DNA of 64,000 nt from DATEJJ01 sp039649115 (GCA_039649115.1 JBBWZQ010000197.1:1-64000); one strand, 5' to 3'. Positions 54,299 to 63,186 are shown, numbered from the stretch's first letter. The notes: a model not told the origin generated them from the letters alone. Program-made: numbers and translations.

Positions 54299-54793
54299 AT
54301 GGATCACGAAGTCGTCCGCGTCGACTTCCGGAAGTACGACGGGAGTCAGCACCGGGGCTATCCGGCGCTGCGGCTCGGCGAGGACGGGTACGGGGTCTGG
54401 CTCGGTGTACCGCGCAGCGCGTTCGAGGGCGCCGAGTTCAAGTACGAGGAGCCCTACGTGCTGCTCGTCCCGCGTGACGCGTGGTGGACGGCCATGTTCA
54501 ACTCCCCACCCCGGCGCACCGAGGTCTACTGCGACATCACCACCCCGGCGAGGTGGTACGACGGGCGGGTGCAGCTGATCGACCTCGACCTGGACGTACG
54601 CCGCCGGCGTTCCTCGGGGATGGTCGAGCTGCTGGACGAGGACGAGTTCGCGACGCACACCGAGCGTTTCGGCTATCCGGCCGAGGTGACGGACAACGCC
54701 TGGTCGGCCGCCCGCTGGCTGGTCGACGCGCTGAGCGACGGCACGGAGCCGTTCGCCAGCGCCTACCACCCCTGGCTCAAGCAGGTGACGTGA
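54299..54793 (+). CDS. DUF402 domain protein
   Basis: 164 residues, with VRVDFRKYDGSQHRGYPALR near the start, WTAMFNSPPRRTEVYCDITT and RVQLIDLDLDVRRRRSSGMV. The pattern fits the DUF402 beta-barrel family, whose members include nucleoside phosphatases and RNA-associated proteins. Its 3' end overlaps the convergent HxlR gene by 17 bases. Confidence 0.82.
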   Translation: MDHEVVRVDFRKYDGSQHRGYPALRLGEDGYGVWLGVPRSAFEGAEFKYEEPYVLLVPRDAWWTAMFNSPPRRTEVYCDITTPARWYDGRVQLIDLDLDVRRRRSSGMVELLDEDEFATHTERFGYPAEVTDNAWSAARWLVDALSDGTEPFASAYHPWLKQVT

Positions 54794-55256
54794 CGACGCG
54801 GCGCGCGCCCGGCCCCGGGTGCAGCCGCAGCCTCGTCCGCGCGAGGATCTCGTGCCCCGCGGCACACTCCACCCGGACGCCGACGGGCTCGCCGCACTCC
54901 TCGTGCGTCAGCGTGACCGGTGGCCCGCCGTCGTCGGACCGGTACCGGTCGCCCCACTGGATGAGGGCGATGAGCACCGGACGCAGGTCGAGACCGGCCT
55001 GGGTGAGCCGGTACTCGTAGCGGGTGCGGGCACCGGGCTGCCGGTACGGCACCCGGTCCAGGATGCCCTCGTCGACCAGGGTCGCCAGCCGCTTGGTCAG
55101 GACGTCCCGCGCGATGCCGAGGTGCCTGCTGAGGTCGTCGAAGCGGCGCACCCCGTTGAAGACGTCGCGCAGCACCAGCATCGTCCACCGGTCGCCGAGC
55201 ACCTCGACGCTGCGCGCCACCGAACAGAAAGCACTGTCATAGTCGCTCCACTTCAC
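54777..55256 (-). CDS. HxlR family transcriptional regulator
   Basis: 159 residues. The winged helix is clear: VARSVEVLGDRWTMLVLRDV, RFDDLSRHLGIARDVLTKRL and RTRYEYRLTQAGLDL, with a conserved cysteine near the N-terminus (SAFCSVARS) that in some relatives senses oxidants. GTG 55256 has AGGA eight bases upstream. A 9-bp direct repeat CACTGTCAT occurs at 55232 and 55256. The divergent GNAT gene behind a palindrome is a likely target. Confidence 0.92.
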   Translation of the reverse strand: MKWSDYDSAFCSVARSVEVLGDRWTMLVLRDVFNGVRRFDDLSRHLGIARDVLTKRLATLVDEGILDRVPYRQPGARTRYEYRLTQAGLDLRPVLIALIQWGDRYRSDDGGPPVTLTHEECGEPVGVRVECAAGHEILARTRLRLHPGPGARRVVTSPA

Positions 55257-55288
55257 ACTGTCATCCTACCGACGCTGGGTTGCCTAGC

Positions 55289-55314
55289 CGGACTCAGCTG
55301 GTACCCTGAGTCCG
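55289..55314. promoter_or_regulatory. Inverted repeat between HxlR and GNAT genes, probable operator
   Basis: CGGACTCAG (55289-55297) and CTGAGTCCG (55306-55314) are perfect 9-bp arms with an eight-base spacer. The site ends two bases before the GNAT ATG, so a bound repressor would cover the start of the transcript. The neighbouring HxlR protein is the obvious candidate. The same sequence could form a hairpin in the mRNA. Confidence 0.65.
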
Positions 55315-55316
55315 TG

Positions 55317-55826
55317 ATGGAGACTCAGACGCTGCGGACCGCGGCCAGCCCGTACGCGCAGCTGCGCGAGTGGCGCCCGGGCGACGAGGTACTGCTGGCA
55401 CAGGCCGGCGCCGAGTTGTCGCCGGCCAGCCTGTACGCCCGGTTCCTCGCCGGAGTGCCCACGCTGCCCGCCGCGTACCTGCGGCTGGTGGCCACCGCGC
55501 CGCGCTGGCGCTGGGACGCCCAGGTGGCGGTGCGCGACGGCCGCATGATCGGGTGGGCCGAGTTCGGCCGGATGAGCCCCGAGTGCACCGAGGCCGACCT
55601 CGCCGTGGCCGTGGTGGACGCCTGGCAGCGGCGCGGCGTCGGCACCGCGCTGGTCTCCTCGCTCCTGCCCCGGTGCCGGGCGGCCGGCGTGACGGTGCTG
55701 TCCGCACAGGTGGCACCGTCCAACGTGGCTGCCCGGGCCGCGCTGCGCTCGTGGTTCGGCACGCGGTCGGACGGCATGACCGTCACCCTGGAGGATGGAC
55801 TGCTGCGCTTCGCGACGCCGCTCTGA
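55317..55826 (+). CDS. GNAT family N-acetyltransferase
   Basis: About 169 residues. The acetyl-CoA-binding motif reads VVDAWQRRGVGTALVSSLLP, followed by AGVTVLSAQVAPSNVAARAA and LRSWFG. The start is ATG 55317 or the adjoining GTG 55314. Substrate unknown. Opposite the HxlR regulator, with a palindrome in between. Confidence 0.88.
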   Translation: METQTLRTAASPYAQLREWRPGDEVLLAQAGAELSPASLYARFLAGVPTLPAAYLRLVATAPRWRWDAQVAVRDGRMIGWAEFGRMSPECTEADLAVAVVDAWQRRGVGTALVSSLLPRCRAAGVTVLSAQVAPSNVAARAALRSWFGTRSDGMTVTLEDGLLRFATPL

Positions 55827-55871
55827 CGTGCGGCCCGCGCGGCCGGCGTGCGGATGCGCGATGATCTATCA

Positions 55872-56738
55872 ATGGCCAGCCTTCGGAGTTTGCTGCGGGT
55901 GCCACCGGGACAGGCGGTCGACCTGAGCCGGATCGATCCGGCCGGCACCCCGGGCGTGCCGCGCGGAAGGGTGGGCAGGCAGCCCAAGAAATGGGCGCGC
56001 ACCGAGCTGGCGGCGATCGGTGCGGACCTCGCATCACACCAGGAGCGCCTGTACGCGAACGCGAAGGTGGGGCGCGGTGCGGCTCGCCTGCTGCTCGTGC
56101 TGCAGGCGATGGACTGCGGCGGCAAGGACGGCACGACGCGCCGGGTGGCCGGCCAGATGAACCCGCAGGGCATGCACATCGTCAGCTTCGGCAAGCCCAC
56201 GCCGGAGGAGCTGACGCACGACTTCCTGTGGCGGATCCGCCGCGCGCTGCCGGTCGCCGGCTATGTCGGCGTGTTCAACCGGTCGCACTACGAGGACGTG
56301 CTCGTGGCGCGGGTCCACGGGCTGGTGGACGAGCAGACCTGGCGGGGCCGGTACGGGCAGATCAACGAATTCGAGCGGGAGCTGGTCGACGCCGGCACCG
56401 TCCTGGTCAAGGTGATGCTGCACATCTCCTTCCAGGAGCAGGCCGCCCGGCTGGCCGAGCGCCTGGCCGACCCGACCAAGCACTGGAAGTACAACCCGGG
56501 GGACATCGACGAGCGGGCCCGGTGGGAGGACTATCAGGTGGCGTACCGGGACGCGCTGCGCGAGTGCAGCACCGGTGACGCGCCCTGGTACGTGGTGCCG
56601 GCCGACCACAAGTGGTACCGCGACTGGGCGGTGGCGACCCTGCTGCGCGAGGCGTTGGTCGAGTTGGGACTCACCTACCCGCCGGGCGACTTCGACGTGG
56701 CGACCGAGCAGCGCCGCTTGGCCGAATCGAGAAGTTGA
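55872..56738 (+). CDS. ppk2: PPK2 family polyphosphate kinase / nucleotide phosphotransferase
   Basis: 288 residues. Walker A is AMDCGGKDGTTR, Walker B lies in FNRSHYEDVLVARVHG, and the lid and DKxxWKY-type region read DPTKHWKYNPGD. It transfers phosphate between polyphosphate and nucleotides; the direction and nucleotide cannot be told from sequence. The start at 55872 matches family starts. The stop codon lies inside the PHO box of the downstream phosphate unit. Confidence 0.92.
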   Translation: MASLRSLLRVPPGQAVDLSRIDPAGTPGVPRGRVGRQPKKWARTELAAIGADLASHQERLYANAKVGRGAARLLLVLQAMDCGGKDGTTRRVAGQMNPQGMHIVSFGKPTPEELTHDFLWRIRRALPVAGYVGVFNRSHYEDVLVARVHGLVDEQTWRGRYGQINEFERELVDAGTVLVKVMLHISFQEQAARLAERLADPTKHWKYNPGDIDERARWEDYQVAYRDALRECSTGDAPWYVVPADHKWYRDWAVATLLREALVELGLTYPPGDFDVATEQRRLAESRS

Positions 56739-56762
56739 ACTTTCGATGAACTAAAGGTGAAC
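56734..56762 (-). promoter_or_regulatory. PHO box: three 11-bp direct repeats upstream of DUF47-pit
   Basis: Read on the minus strand: GTTCACCTTTA, GTTCATCGAAA and GTTCAAC, i.e. GTTCA units spaced exactly 11 bp (GAAC at 56737, 56748 and 56759 on the plus strand). This is the direct-repeat unit bound by PhoP in Streptomyces and other actinobacteria. The GTG of the DUF47 gene is 90 bp downstream. The box overlaps the ppk2 stop. Confidence 0.8.
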
Positions 56763-56853
56763 CACGGGCAAGTACGGGTACACACCGGATCAAGGCTGCC
56801 GCGTCCCCACATACCATTCGCTGGACCCCCTCACAGGCACGAGAGGCCACACC

Positions 56854-57480
56854 GTGCGATTCCGACTGCGACCGAACGACAAGTCCTTCTACGAGTACTT
56901 CAGTCGCGCGGCACAGAACCTCGTCACGGGAGCGGCCCTGCTGGCCGAGATGGTCCTGCCCCAGGCCGACACGCAGGGGATCAGCGAGCGGCTGACCGAG
57001 GTCGAGCACGACAGCGACGCGATCACGCACGAGCTGTACAACAAAATCAATTCGACGTTCATCACGCCGTTCGACCGTGAGGACATCTACCGGCTCGGAT
57101 CCGGACTCGATGACGTGATGGACAACCTGGAGGCGGCCGGCAGCCTGCTGTACCTGTACGGGCTGACCAAGATGCCGGCGCTGCCCCGGGAGGTCCACGA
57201 GATGATCGACGTGCTGGACCGGCAGGCCAAGGTGACCGCGGCGGCCATGCCCCGGCTGCGCGTCATGAAGGACCTCAAGGACTACTGGGTGGAGTGCAAC
57301 CGCCTGGAGAACGAGGGCGACCGGACCTACCGGATGCTGCTCGTCCGGCTGTTCTCCGGCGAGTACGACGCGCTGACGGTGCTGAAGATGAAGGAGGTCG
57401 TCGAGGAGCTGGAGCGCGCCTGCGATGCCTTCGAGCGGGTCGCGCACACGGTCGAGACGATCGCGGTCAAGGAGTCCTGA
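56854..57480 (+). CDS. DUF47 (PhoU-like) phosphate transport regulator
   Basis: 208 residues, all helical, PhoU-like: SFYEYFSRAAQNLVTGAALL, VEHDSDAITHELYNKINSTF, ITPFDREDIYRL and ECNRLENEGDRTYRMLL. The acidic ExxxD pattern binds metal clusters in PhoU proteins. DUF47 proteins are standard partners of Pit transporters; the pit GTG is four bases after this stop. Confidence 0.92.
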   Translation: MRFRLRPNDKSFYEYFSRAAQNLVTGAALLAEMVLPQADTQGISERLTEVEHDSDAITHELYNKINSTFITPFDREDIYRLGSGLDDVMDNLEAAGSLLYLYGLTKMPALPREVHEMIDVLDRQAKVTAAAMPRLRVMKDLKDYWVECNRLENEGDRTYRMLLVRLFSGEYDALTVLKMKEVVEELERACDAFERVAHTVETIAVKES

Positions 57481-57484
57481 CCAG

Positions 57485-58486
57485 GTGACCGGAGAGCTGT
57501 TCGCGACCGTCGTCGTGATCATCTTCGCGATGGGCTTCAACTACACCAACGGTTTTCACGACGCCGCCAACGCCATCGCGACGTCGGTGTCCACCCGCGC
57601 CCTGACGCCACGGGTGGCACTGGTCATGGCGGCAGTCGGCAACCTCGGCGGGTCGTTCCTGGGTGGCAAGGTGGCGGCGACCGTGGGCAAGGGCGTCGTG
57701 ACGTTACCGTCCGGCCTGCCGGGCCTGTCCGTGGTGCTCGCCGGCCTGATCGGCGCGATCGTCTGGAACCTGGCCACCTGGCGCTTCGGCATCCCGTCGT
57801 CCTCGTCGCACGCGCTGATCGGTGGGCTGGTGGGCGCGACCCTGCTGGCCAGCGGGGGCCATGTCCTCTGGGGCGGGATCGTGGAGAAGGTCATCATCCC
57901 GATGGTGGTGTCACCGTTCGTCGGGCTGGTGCTCGGGTACCTGGTGATGCTCGCGGTGCTCTGGATCTTCCAGCACGGCCACCCGGGCACCCTCAACCGC
58001 GGCTTCCGGGTGGCCCAGTCGGTGTCCGCATTCGCCATGTCCATCGGGCACGGCATGCAGGACGCCGCGAAGACCATCGGCGTGGTCGCCCTGGCATTGC
58101 TCGCCAGCGGCCATCTCGGGGCCAAGGAGCCAACCCCCATCTGGGTGTACGTGATGACCGCGGCGGTGCTGGCGCTGGGCACCTACTCCGGTGGCTGGCG
58201 GATCATCGGTACCCTCGGCCGCCGCATCATCCACCTCGACCCGCCGCACGGCTTCGCCGCCGAGGCCACCGCGAGCACGGTGCTGTTCGTCGCCTCACGG
58301 CTGGGCCTGCCCATCTCGACCACGCACACGATCACGTCCGCGATCATGGGAGTGGGCGCGACCAAGCGCCTGTCCGCGGTGCGGTGGGGTGTGGCCGGCA
58401 ACATCGTGATGGCCTGGGTGCTCACGTTCCCGGCCGCGGCCGCGGTCGCCGCGCTGCTGTACCTGCTGCTGCGCCCGCTGTTCTAG
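57485..58486 (+). CDS. pit: PiT family inorganic phosphate transporter
   Basis: 333 residues with about nine membrane helices. The duplicated PiT signature is visible: MGFNYTNGFHDAANAIATSV and MSIGHGMQDAAKTIG, plus FGIPSSSSHALIGGLVGA and GLPISTTHTITSAIMGVG. It imports phosphate, probably as a metal-phosphate complex with protons. It is transcribed with DUF47 under the PHO box. Its stop overlaps the convergent oxidoreductase by four bases. Confidence 0.95.
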   Translation: MTGELFATVVVIIFAMGFNYTNGFHDAANAIATSVSTRALTPRVALVMAAVGNLGGSFLGGKVAATVGKGVVTLPSGLPGLSVVLAGLIGAIVWNLATWRFGIPSSSSHALIGGLVGATLLASGGHVLWGGIVEKVIIPMVVSPFVGLVLGYLVMLAVLWIFQHGHPGTLNRGFRVAQSVSAFAMSIGHGMQDAAKTIGVVALALLASGHLGAKEPTPIWVYVMTAAVLALGTYSGGWRIIGTLGRRIIHLDPPHGFAAEATASTVLFVASRLGLPISTTHTITSAIMGVGATKRLSAVRWGVAGNIVMAWVLTFPAAAAVAALLYLLLRPLF

Positions 58487-59460
58487 TCCCGGTAGGACAC
58501 ACCGATCTGGGTGCGCACCTGGTCCAGGATGCCCATGACCGTGAGCGTCGTGGACAGAGGCACCAGGTCACTCTCCGTGCGCCCGTCCGCGAGGCAGGCC
58601 ATCACCTCCTCGGCCTCGTACCCGAGCCCGTTGCCGCGCCGGGGCAGCGAGACCTCCTCGACCCGCTCGCCGCGGACCAGCGTGAAGCCGCTGGTGTGGA
58701 AGAAGCCCTCGGGTACCACGATGCGCCCCTCGGTGCCGACGACGGCGGCCGAGACGGAACTGTTGCCGACGATTCCACAGTGGAGGGTGGCCACCGCGCC
58801 ATTCGGGTAGCCGAACACCATGCCCGTGTTCTCGTCCACGCCGTCCTGGTTCAGCGTGGCGAGCGCGGCGATCCGCTGCGGCTCCCCGAGGAACATGTGG
58901 GCGAAGGTCACCGGGTACACCCCGAGGTCCAGCAGCGCCCCACCACCGAGCGCCCTGGCGCGCAGCCGGTGTGTCGCGGGGATCGGCCCGCCGATCGCGA
59001 AGTCGGCGTAGACCGCGGTGACCGCGCCGATCGCGCCGTCGTTCACGAGTTCGCGCATCCGCCTGATCGCCGGCAGGGTGCGCGTCCACATCCCCTCCAT
59101 GAGGAACAGCCCGCGCTCGCGCGCCGTGGCCGCGAGATCCTCCGCACTGGCCCGGTCGAGCGTGATCGGCTTCTCGCAGAGCACCGCCTTGCCGGCCCGC
59201 AGGCAGAGGCTGCTCGCGGCGTGGTGGGCGGAGTGCGGGGTGGCCACGTAGATCACGTCCAGGTCCGGGTCGGCGGCCAGCTCGGCCCACGAGCCGTAGG
59301 CGCGCGGGATCCCATGCCTCGCGGCGAACGCCTGCGCCGTGTCCGGCCGGCGCGAGCCGACGGCTGCCACGTCCGCCCGCGGCAGCAGCTTGAGGTCCGC
59401 GACGAAGGCGTCGGCGATCCCGCCGGTGGCCAGGATCCCCCATCTGGTACGGGTCGTCAT
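58483..59460 (-). CDS. Gfo/Idh/MocA family oxidoreductase
   Basis: 325 residues. A Rossmann N-terminus (RWGILATGGIADAFVADLKL) leads to the signature CEKPITLDRASAEDL; the C-terminal domain includes ALGGGALLDLGVYPVTFAHM. These enzymes use NAD(P) on sugar or inositol-like substrates; the precise one is unknown. GGGGAG precedes the ATG at 59460. Divergent from the thiolase gene across 67 bp. Confidence 0.9.
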   Translation of the reverse strand: MTTRTRWGILATGGIADAFVADLKLLPRADVAAVGSRRPDTAQAFAARHGIPRAYGSWAELAADPDLDVIYVATPHSAHHAASSLCLRAGKAVLCEKPITLDRASAEDLAATARERGLFLMEGMWTRTLPAIRRMRELVNDGAIGAVTAVYADFAIGGPIPATHRLRARALGGGALLDLGVYPVTFAHMFLGEPQRIAALATLNQDGVDENTGMVFGYPNGAVATLHCGIVGNSSVSAAVVGTEGRIVVPEGFFHTSGFTLVRGERVEEVSLPRRGNGLGYEAEEVMACLADGRTESDLVPLSTTLTVMGILDQVRTQIGVSYRD

Positions 59461-59527
59461 CGTTGCTCCCCTGTCTCCCGGCGCACAGGCCGCTGATACG
59501 CGATCCAACCATGGTTAGGCTCGGGGG

Positions 59528-60691
59528 GTGACACCTGAGGCATACCTGATCGACGCGGTGCGCACCCCGTTCGGGCGCAACCGTGGCGGACTGTCCGGCA
59601 TCCGCACCGACGACCTCGCCGCGCTGCCCCTGATCGAGCTCGTGCGGCGCTACCCCGGCCTGGATCCGGACGACGTGATCCTCGGCGACACCAACGGCGC
59701 CGGTGAGGACAACCGGGACGTGGCCCGGATGGCCCTGCTGCTCGCCGGGCTGCCGGTGACGGTACCGGGGGTGACGGTCAACCGGCTGTGCGCGTCCGGT
59801 GCCGAGGCGGTCAACCAGGCCGCCCGCGCGGTACGGGCCGGCGACGCCGACCTGATCATCGCCGGTGGCGTGGAGAGCATGAGCCGGGCGCCGTTCGTCC
59901 TGCCCAAGCCGGACGCGCCGTTCCCCGCCTCGATGCAGCTGCACCATACCCAGGTCGGCTGGCGCATGGTCAACCCGAAGTTCCCCGACGTGTGGACCGC
60001 CAGCCTGGGCGCGTGCGCAGACACCGTCGCCGCGCAGTTGGGCATCGGGCGGGCCGAACAGGACGGGTGGGCGCTGCGCTCGCACCAGCGCGCCGCCGCC
60101 GCCTGGCAGGCGGGGCTGCACGACTACGTCATCGAGACCGAGGGCGTCGTCCGCGACGAGTCCATCCGCCCCGACACGTCACTGGAGAAGCTCGCCGCGC
60201 TCAAGCCGGCCTTCCGGCCCGACGGCACGGTCACCGCCGGGAACGCCTCACCCATCAACGACGGGGCCATCGCGACCCTCGTCGGCTCACAGTCCACACT
60301 GGACGAGCTGGGTGTGGCGCCGCTGGGCCGGATCATCGCGAGCGCCACCGTCGGGATCACTCCCGAGCGGTTCTCCGTGGCGCCGGTACCGGCGGTCCAC
60401 AAGGTACTCAAGCGCGCCGGACTGTCCACCTCGGACATCGCCGTCTGGGAACTGAACGAGGCGTTCGCCGCGCAGGTACTGTCGTGCCTGCACGAGTTCC
60501 CCGAGGTGGACCGGGAGCGGGTCAATCCGAACGGCGGGGCGATCGCCATCGGCCACCCGCTCGGCGCGTCCGCTCCGCGGGTCATCGTCGACCTGTGCCG
60601 GGAGTTGCGCCGGCGCGGCGGCGGGTACGGCGTGGCGGCCGCGTGCATCGGGGTCGGCCAGGGTACCGCGATGGTGGTACGCGTTGATTGA
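59528..60691 (+). CDS. Acetyl-CoA acyltransferase (thiolase)
   Basis: 387 residues. The nucleophilic cysteine is in NRLCASGAEAVNQAAR; GGVESMSRAPFVLPKP, NPNGGAIAIGHPLGASAPR and the second cysteine in AAACIGVGQGTAMVV complete the set. It cleaves 3-ketoacyl-CoA in beta-oxidation or runs the reverse condensation. GTG start at 59528. The stop overlaps the next gene's TTG by eight bases. Confidence 0.95.
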   Translation: MTPEAYLIDAVRTPFGRNRGGLSGIRTDDLAALPLIELVRRYPGLDPDDVILGDTNGAGEDNRDVARMALLLAGLPVTVPGVTVNRLCASGAEAVNQAARAVRAGDADLIIAGGVESMSRAPFVLPKPDAPFPASMQLHHTQVGWRMVNPKFPDVWTASLGACADTVAAQLGIGRAEQDGWALRSHQRAAAAWQAGLHDYVIETEGVVRDESIRPDTSLEKLAALKPAFRPDGTVTAGNASPINDGAIATLVGSQSTLDELGVAPLGRIIASATVGITPERFSVAPVPAVHKVLKRAGLSTSDIAVWELNEAFAAQVLSCLHEFPEVDRERVNPNGGAIAIGHPLGASAPRVIVDLCRELRRRGGGYGVAAACIGVGQGTAMVVRVD

Positions 60692-61457
60692 CGTACCCGA
60701 TTTCCTGATCCGGCACGCCCGGGAGTTCGCCGTCTCCGGCGCGGAGCCGGTACCCGCGCGGCCCGCCGCGACGGTGGTGCTGCTCCGCCGGCCGTTCGAG
60801 GTCTACCTGGTACGCCGGGCTTCGACAATGCGGTTCGCCCCCGGCATGTACGCCTTCCCCGGCGGTACGGTGGACCCGCGTGACGCCTCCTCCGACGTGC
60901 GCTGGGTGGGTCCGGGCGCGGCCGGGTGGGCGGCGCGGCTGGGGCTGCCCGAGGCGCCGGCGCAGGCGGTGGTGTGCGCGGCGGTACGCGAGGTGTTCGA
61001 GGAGAGCGGCGTCCTGCTCGCCGGCCCCGATGAGTCCACAGTGGTGGGTGACGTGTCCACCGCGGACTGGGAGGCGGCCCGGGCGGCGGTACAGGCCCGG
61101 GAGGTCGGCTTCGCGGACATGCTGTCCGCGCGCGGCCTGGTGCTGCGCGGGGATCTGCTGGCGCCGTGGTCGCGCTGGATCACTCCGGAGTTCGAGCCGC
61201 GCCGCTTCGACACGTTCTTCTTCCTCGCGCGGCTGCCGGAGGGTCAGGTGACCCGTGACGTGGGTGGCGAGGCGGAGCACCGGGTGTGGTGCGCACCTGG
61301 GCAGGTCGCCGACCTACCGATGCTGCCGCCGACCCGGGTGACGCTGGCTCGGGTCGCTGAGTACATCCGGGTGGACGAGGTGATGGCCGCGGCCGCGACC
61401 GGCGGGACGCTCACCCCGATCCGTCCTTGGATCGAAAACGGCCAATTCCTGTTCTGA
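60684..61457 (+). CDS. NUDIX hydrolase (CoA-type)
   Basis: 257 residues. The NUDIX box is REVFEESGVLLAG preceded by APGMYAFPGGTVDP. The wider pattern (WITPEFEPRRFDTFFFLARL) is typical of the family active on CoA and other thioesters. TTG start at 60684, overlapping the thiolase by eight bases, so the two are co-translated. Acting on acyl-CoA substrates would fit the thiolase context. Confidence 0.88.
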   Translation: MIDVPDFLIRHAREFAVSGAEPVPARPAATVVLLRRPFEVYLVRRASTMRFAPGMYAFPGGTVDPRDASSDVRWVGPGAAGWAARLGLPEAPAQAVVCAAVREVFEESGVLLAGPDESTVVGDVSTADWEAARAAVQAREVGFADMLSARGLVLRGDLLAPWSRWITPEFEPRRFDTFFFLARLPEGQVTRDVGGEAEHRVWCAPGQVADLPMLPPTRVTLARVAEYIRVDEVMAAAATGGTLTPIRPWIENGQFLF

Positions 61458-61540
61458 CCTCCGACAGCCGACAAATACGTTACAGCACGCATCGCTGGCA
61501 TTGCTCTATGCTCTCCTCGGGACGTACGAGGGAGGTCGGC

Positions 61541-61795
61541 GTGGCATCCATCGACGAGATCGTTGACCAACTCCAGCGCGCAACAGATCAAGTCAACGAG
61601 GCGGTCCAATCGCTGAACGCGGCCGAGTCGGACGCCGGTGAGATGCAGTCGCAGATGGCTGCCATGGGCGTGCAGGACAAGGTCGAAGTATTCGCCAGCG
61701 TCCGCGACGCTGTCGAGAAGGCGCGGAATCATCTGTCCGGCAGCGTCGACCTTATTGACGAGGCGACGTCCGCAGCCAAGTCCGCCGGCGGTTGA
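61541..61795 (+). CDS. Small helical protein, first of a two-gene accessory unit
   Basis: 84 residues, helical, with EIVDQLQRATDQVNEAVQSL, DAGEMQSQMAAMG and DKVEVFASVRDAVEKARNHL. It resembles the WXG-like small proteins called DUF6244 in Micromonosporaceae (from memory). GAGGGAGG before the GTG at 61541. It is followed 103 bp later by the 154-residue gene. Codon use is less GC-rich than in the neighbours. Function unknown. Confidence 0.75.
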   Translation: MASIDEIVDQLQRATDQVNEAVQSLNAAESDAGEMQSQMAAMGVQDKVEVFASVRDAVEKARNHLSGSVDLIDEATSAAKSAGG

Positions 61796-61898
61796 AGAGG
61801 CGTCGGTGGTGCTTCTGGCGGCCAGCCACCGGACAACGCTACACCCGCGACACCGATCCGGAGGCGTGCGTGGGTACACAAACGACGGGAGAGCAAAG

Positions 61899-62363
61899 AT
61901 GAGGATCGACGGTCGCGTTGAGCCGCTGGTCCGCGAGGTACTGGACGCGGCGGTCAAAAAGGACCTCAATCGACTGGCGGCCGCCTTCTCGGCCATCAGG
62001 GACAATGAGAGCGCAGCCCACGCCGTTCAGCTCGCGCTCGCGATCTGCCGCTACGTTCTGCTCGAACTTCATGGCGGCCAGCCGCCACCGAGCGCCCGGA
62101 TCGAGTCGTTGGCCGACGAGATCGCGCGGGACGAGAGCTGGGCTCAGGTGCGCCAGGCAGATGTCACGGCTTTCATCAACAACGTGTTGAACGGCCACCA
62201 GCTGGACGACGGCCTGCCCGGCGAGGAAGCGGTCACGCTACCGTTCATCGTCGCCGCCAATCTGCTTGCCTCCAGTTCTGAGGCCAAGGACGGCAACCGT
62301 TGGTTCGACTATCTGGACGAGATCGAGGAGAGGCTGGAAACGACACCAGAGGCGGCCGGGTAA
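61899..62363 (+). CDS. Hypothetical protein, second of the accessory unit
   Basis: 154 residues, helical, not recognised: VEPLVREVLDAAVKKDLNRL, ARIESLADEIARDESWAQV and FINNVLNGHQ. GGGAG eight bases before the ATG. Base composition is slightly lower in GC than the flanks. With the small gene upstream it forms a compact unit between the thiolase operon and pst. It could be an effector/immunity-like pair, but nothing shows this. Confidence 0.7.
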   Translation: MRIDGRVEPLVREVLDAAVKKDLNRLAAAFSAIRDNESAAHAVQLALAICRYVLLELHGGQPPPSARIESLADEIARDESWAQVRQADVTAFINNVLNGHQLDDGLPGEEAVTLPFIVAANLLASSSEAKDGNRWFDYLDEIEERLETTPEAAG

Positions 62364-62398
62364 CGGCCGCGAGTCCGATTCAGTTACTCAGGCAGGCG

Positions 62399-63175
62399 TC
62401 AGCCGAAGCGGCCGGTGATGTAGTCCTCGGTCCGCTTCACCGATGGGTTCGTGAAGATCTTCGCGGTCTCCGCGTACTCGATCAGCCGTCCCGGGTCGCC
62501 CGTCTTGTCGATGGAGAAGAACGCGGTGCGGTCCGAGACCCGGGACGCCTGCTGCATGTTGTGCGTCACGATCACGATCGTGTACTGGTTCTTCAGCTCC
62601 GTGATGAGGTCCTCGATCGCCAGCGTCGAGATGGGGTCCAGCGCCGAGCACGGCTCGTCCATCAGCACCACCTGCGGCTCGACCGCGATCGCCCGGGCGA
62701 TGCACAGCCGCTGCTGCTGGCCGCCGGACAACCCCGCGCCGGGCCGGGACAGCCGCGTGTGCACCTCCTCCCAGAGGTTCGCCGCCCGCAGCGCCTTCTC
62801 GCACGCGTCGTCCAGCGCGGACTTGCGCCGCAGCCCGTTGAGCCGCAGCCCGGCCACCACGTTGTCGTAGATGGACATCGTCGGGAACGGGTTGGGGCGC
62901 TGGAAGACCATGCCGATCAGCCGCCGCACCGCCGTCACGTCCACGTCGCGTCCGTAGATGTCCTGCGCGTCGATGGTCAGCTTGCCCTCGACGTAGGCGC
63001 CGGGCAGCACCTCGTGCATGCGGTTGATGGAGCGCAGGAAGGTGGACTTGCCGCAGCCCGACGGGCCGATCAACGCGGTGACCGACTTGGGCTCGATCAC
63101 CATGTTGATGTCGTCGATCGCCTTGAAGGAGCCGTAGTACGCCGTGACCCCCACGGCCTCGATGCGCTTGGCCAT
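62399..63175 (-). CDS. pstB: Phosphate ABC transporter ATP-binding protein PstB
   Basis: 258 residues. Walker A is IGPSGCGKSTFLR, signature LSGGQQQRLCIAR, Walker B VVLMDEPCSALDP, and the H-loop THNMQQA; FQRPNPFPTMSIYDNV is the PstB-specific Q-loop region. It powers high-affinity phosphate import with PstA/PstC. ATG 63175 follows the pstA stop by 11 bases. An upstream in-frame ATG at 63184 exists. Confidence 0.97.
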   Translation of the reverse strand: MAKRIEAVGVTAYYGSFKAIDDINMVIEPKSVTALIGPSGCGKSTFLRSINRMHEVLPGAYVEGKLTIDAQDIYGRDVDVTAVRRLIGMVFQRPNPFPTMSIYDNVVAGLRLNGLRRKSALDDACEKALRAANLWEEVHTRLSRPGAGLSGGQQQRLCIARAIAVEPQVVLMDEPCSALDPISTLAIEDLITELKNQYTIVIVTHNMQQASRVSDRTAFFSIDKTGDPGRLIEYAETAKIFTNPSVKRTEDYITGRFG

Positions 63176-63186
63176 TCCGTTCATCC

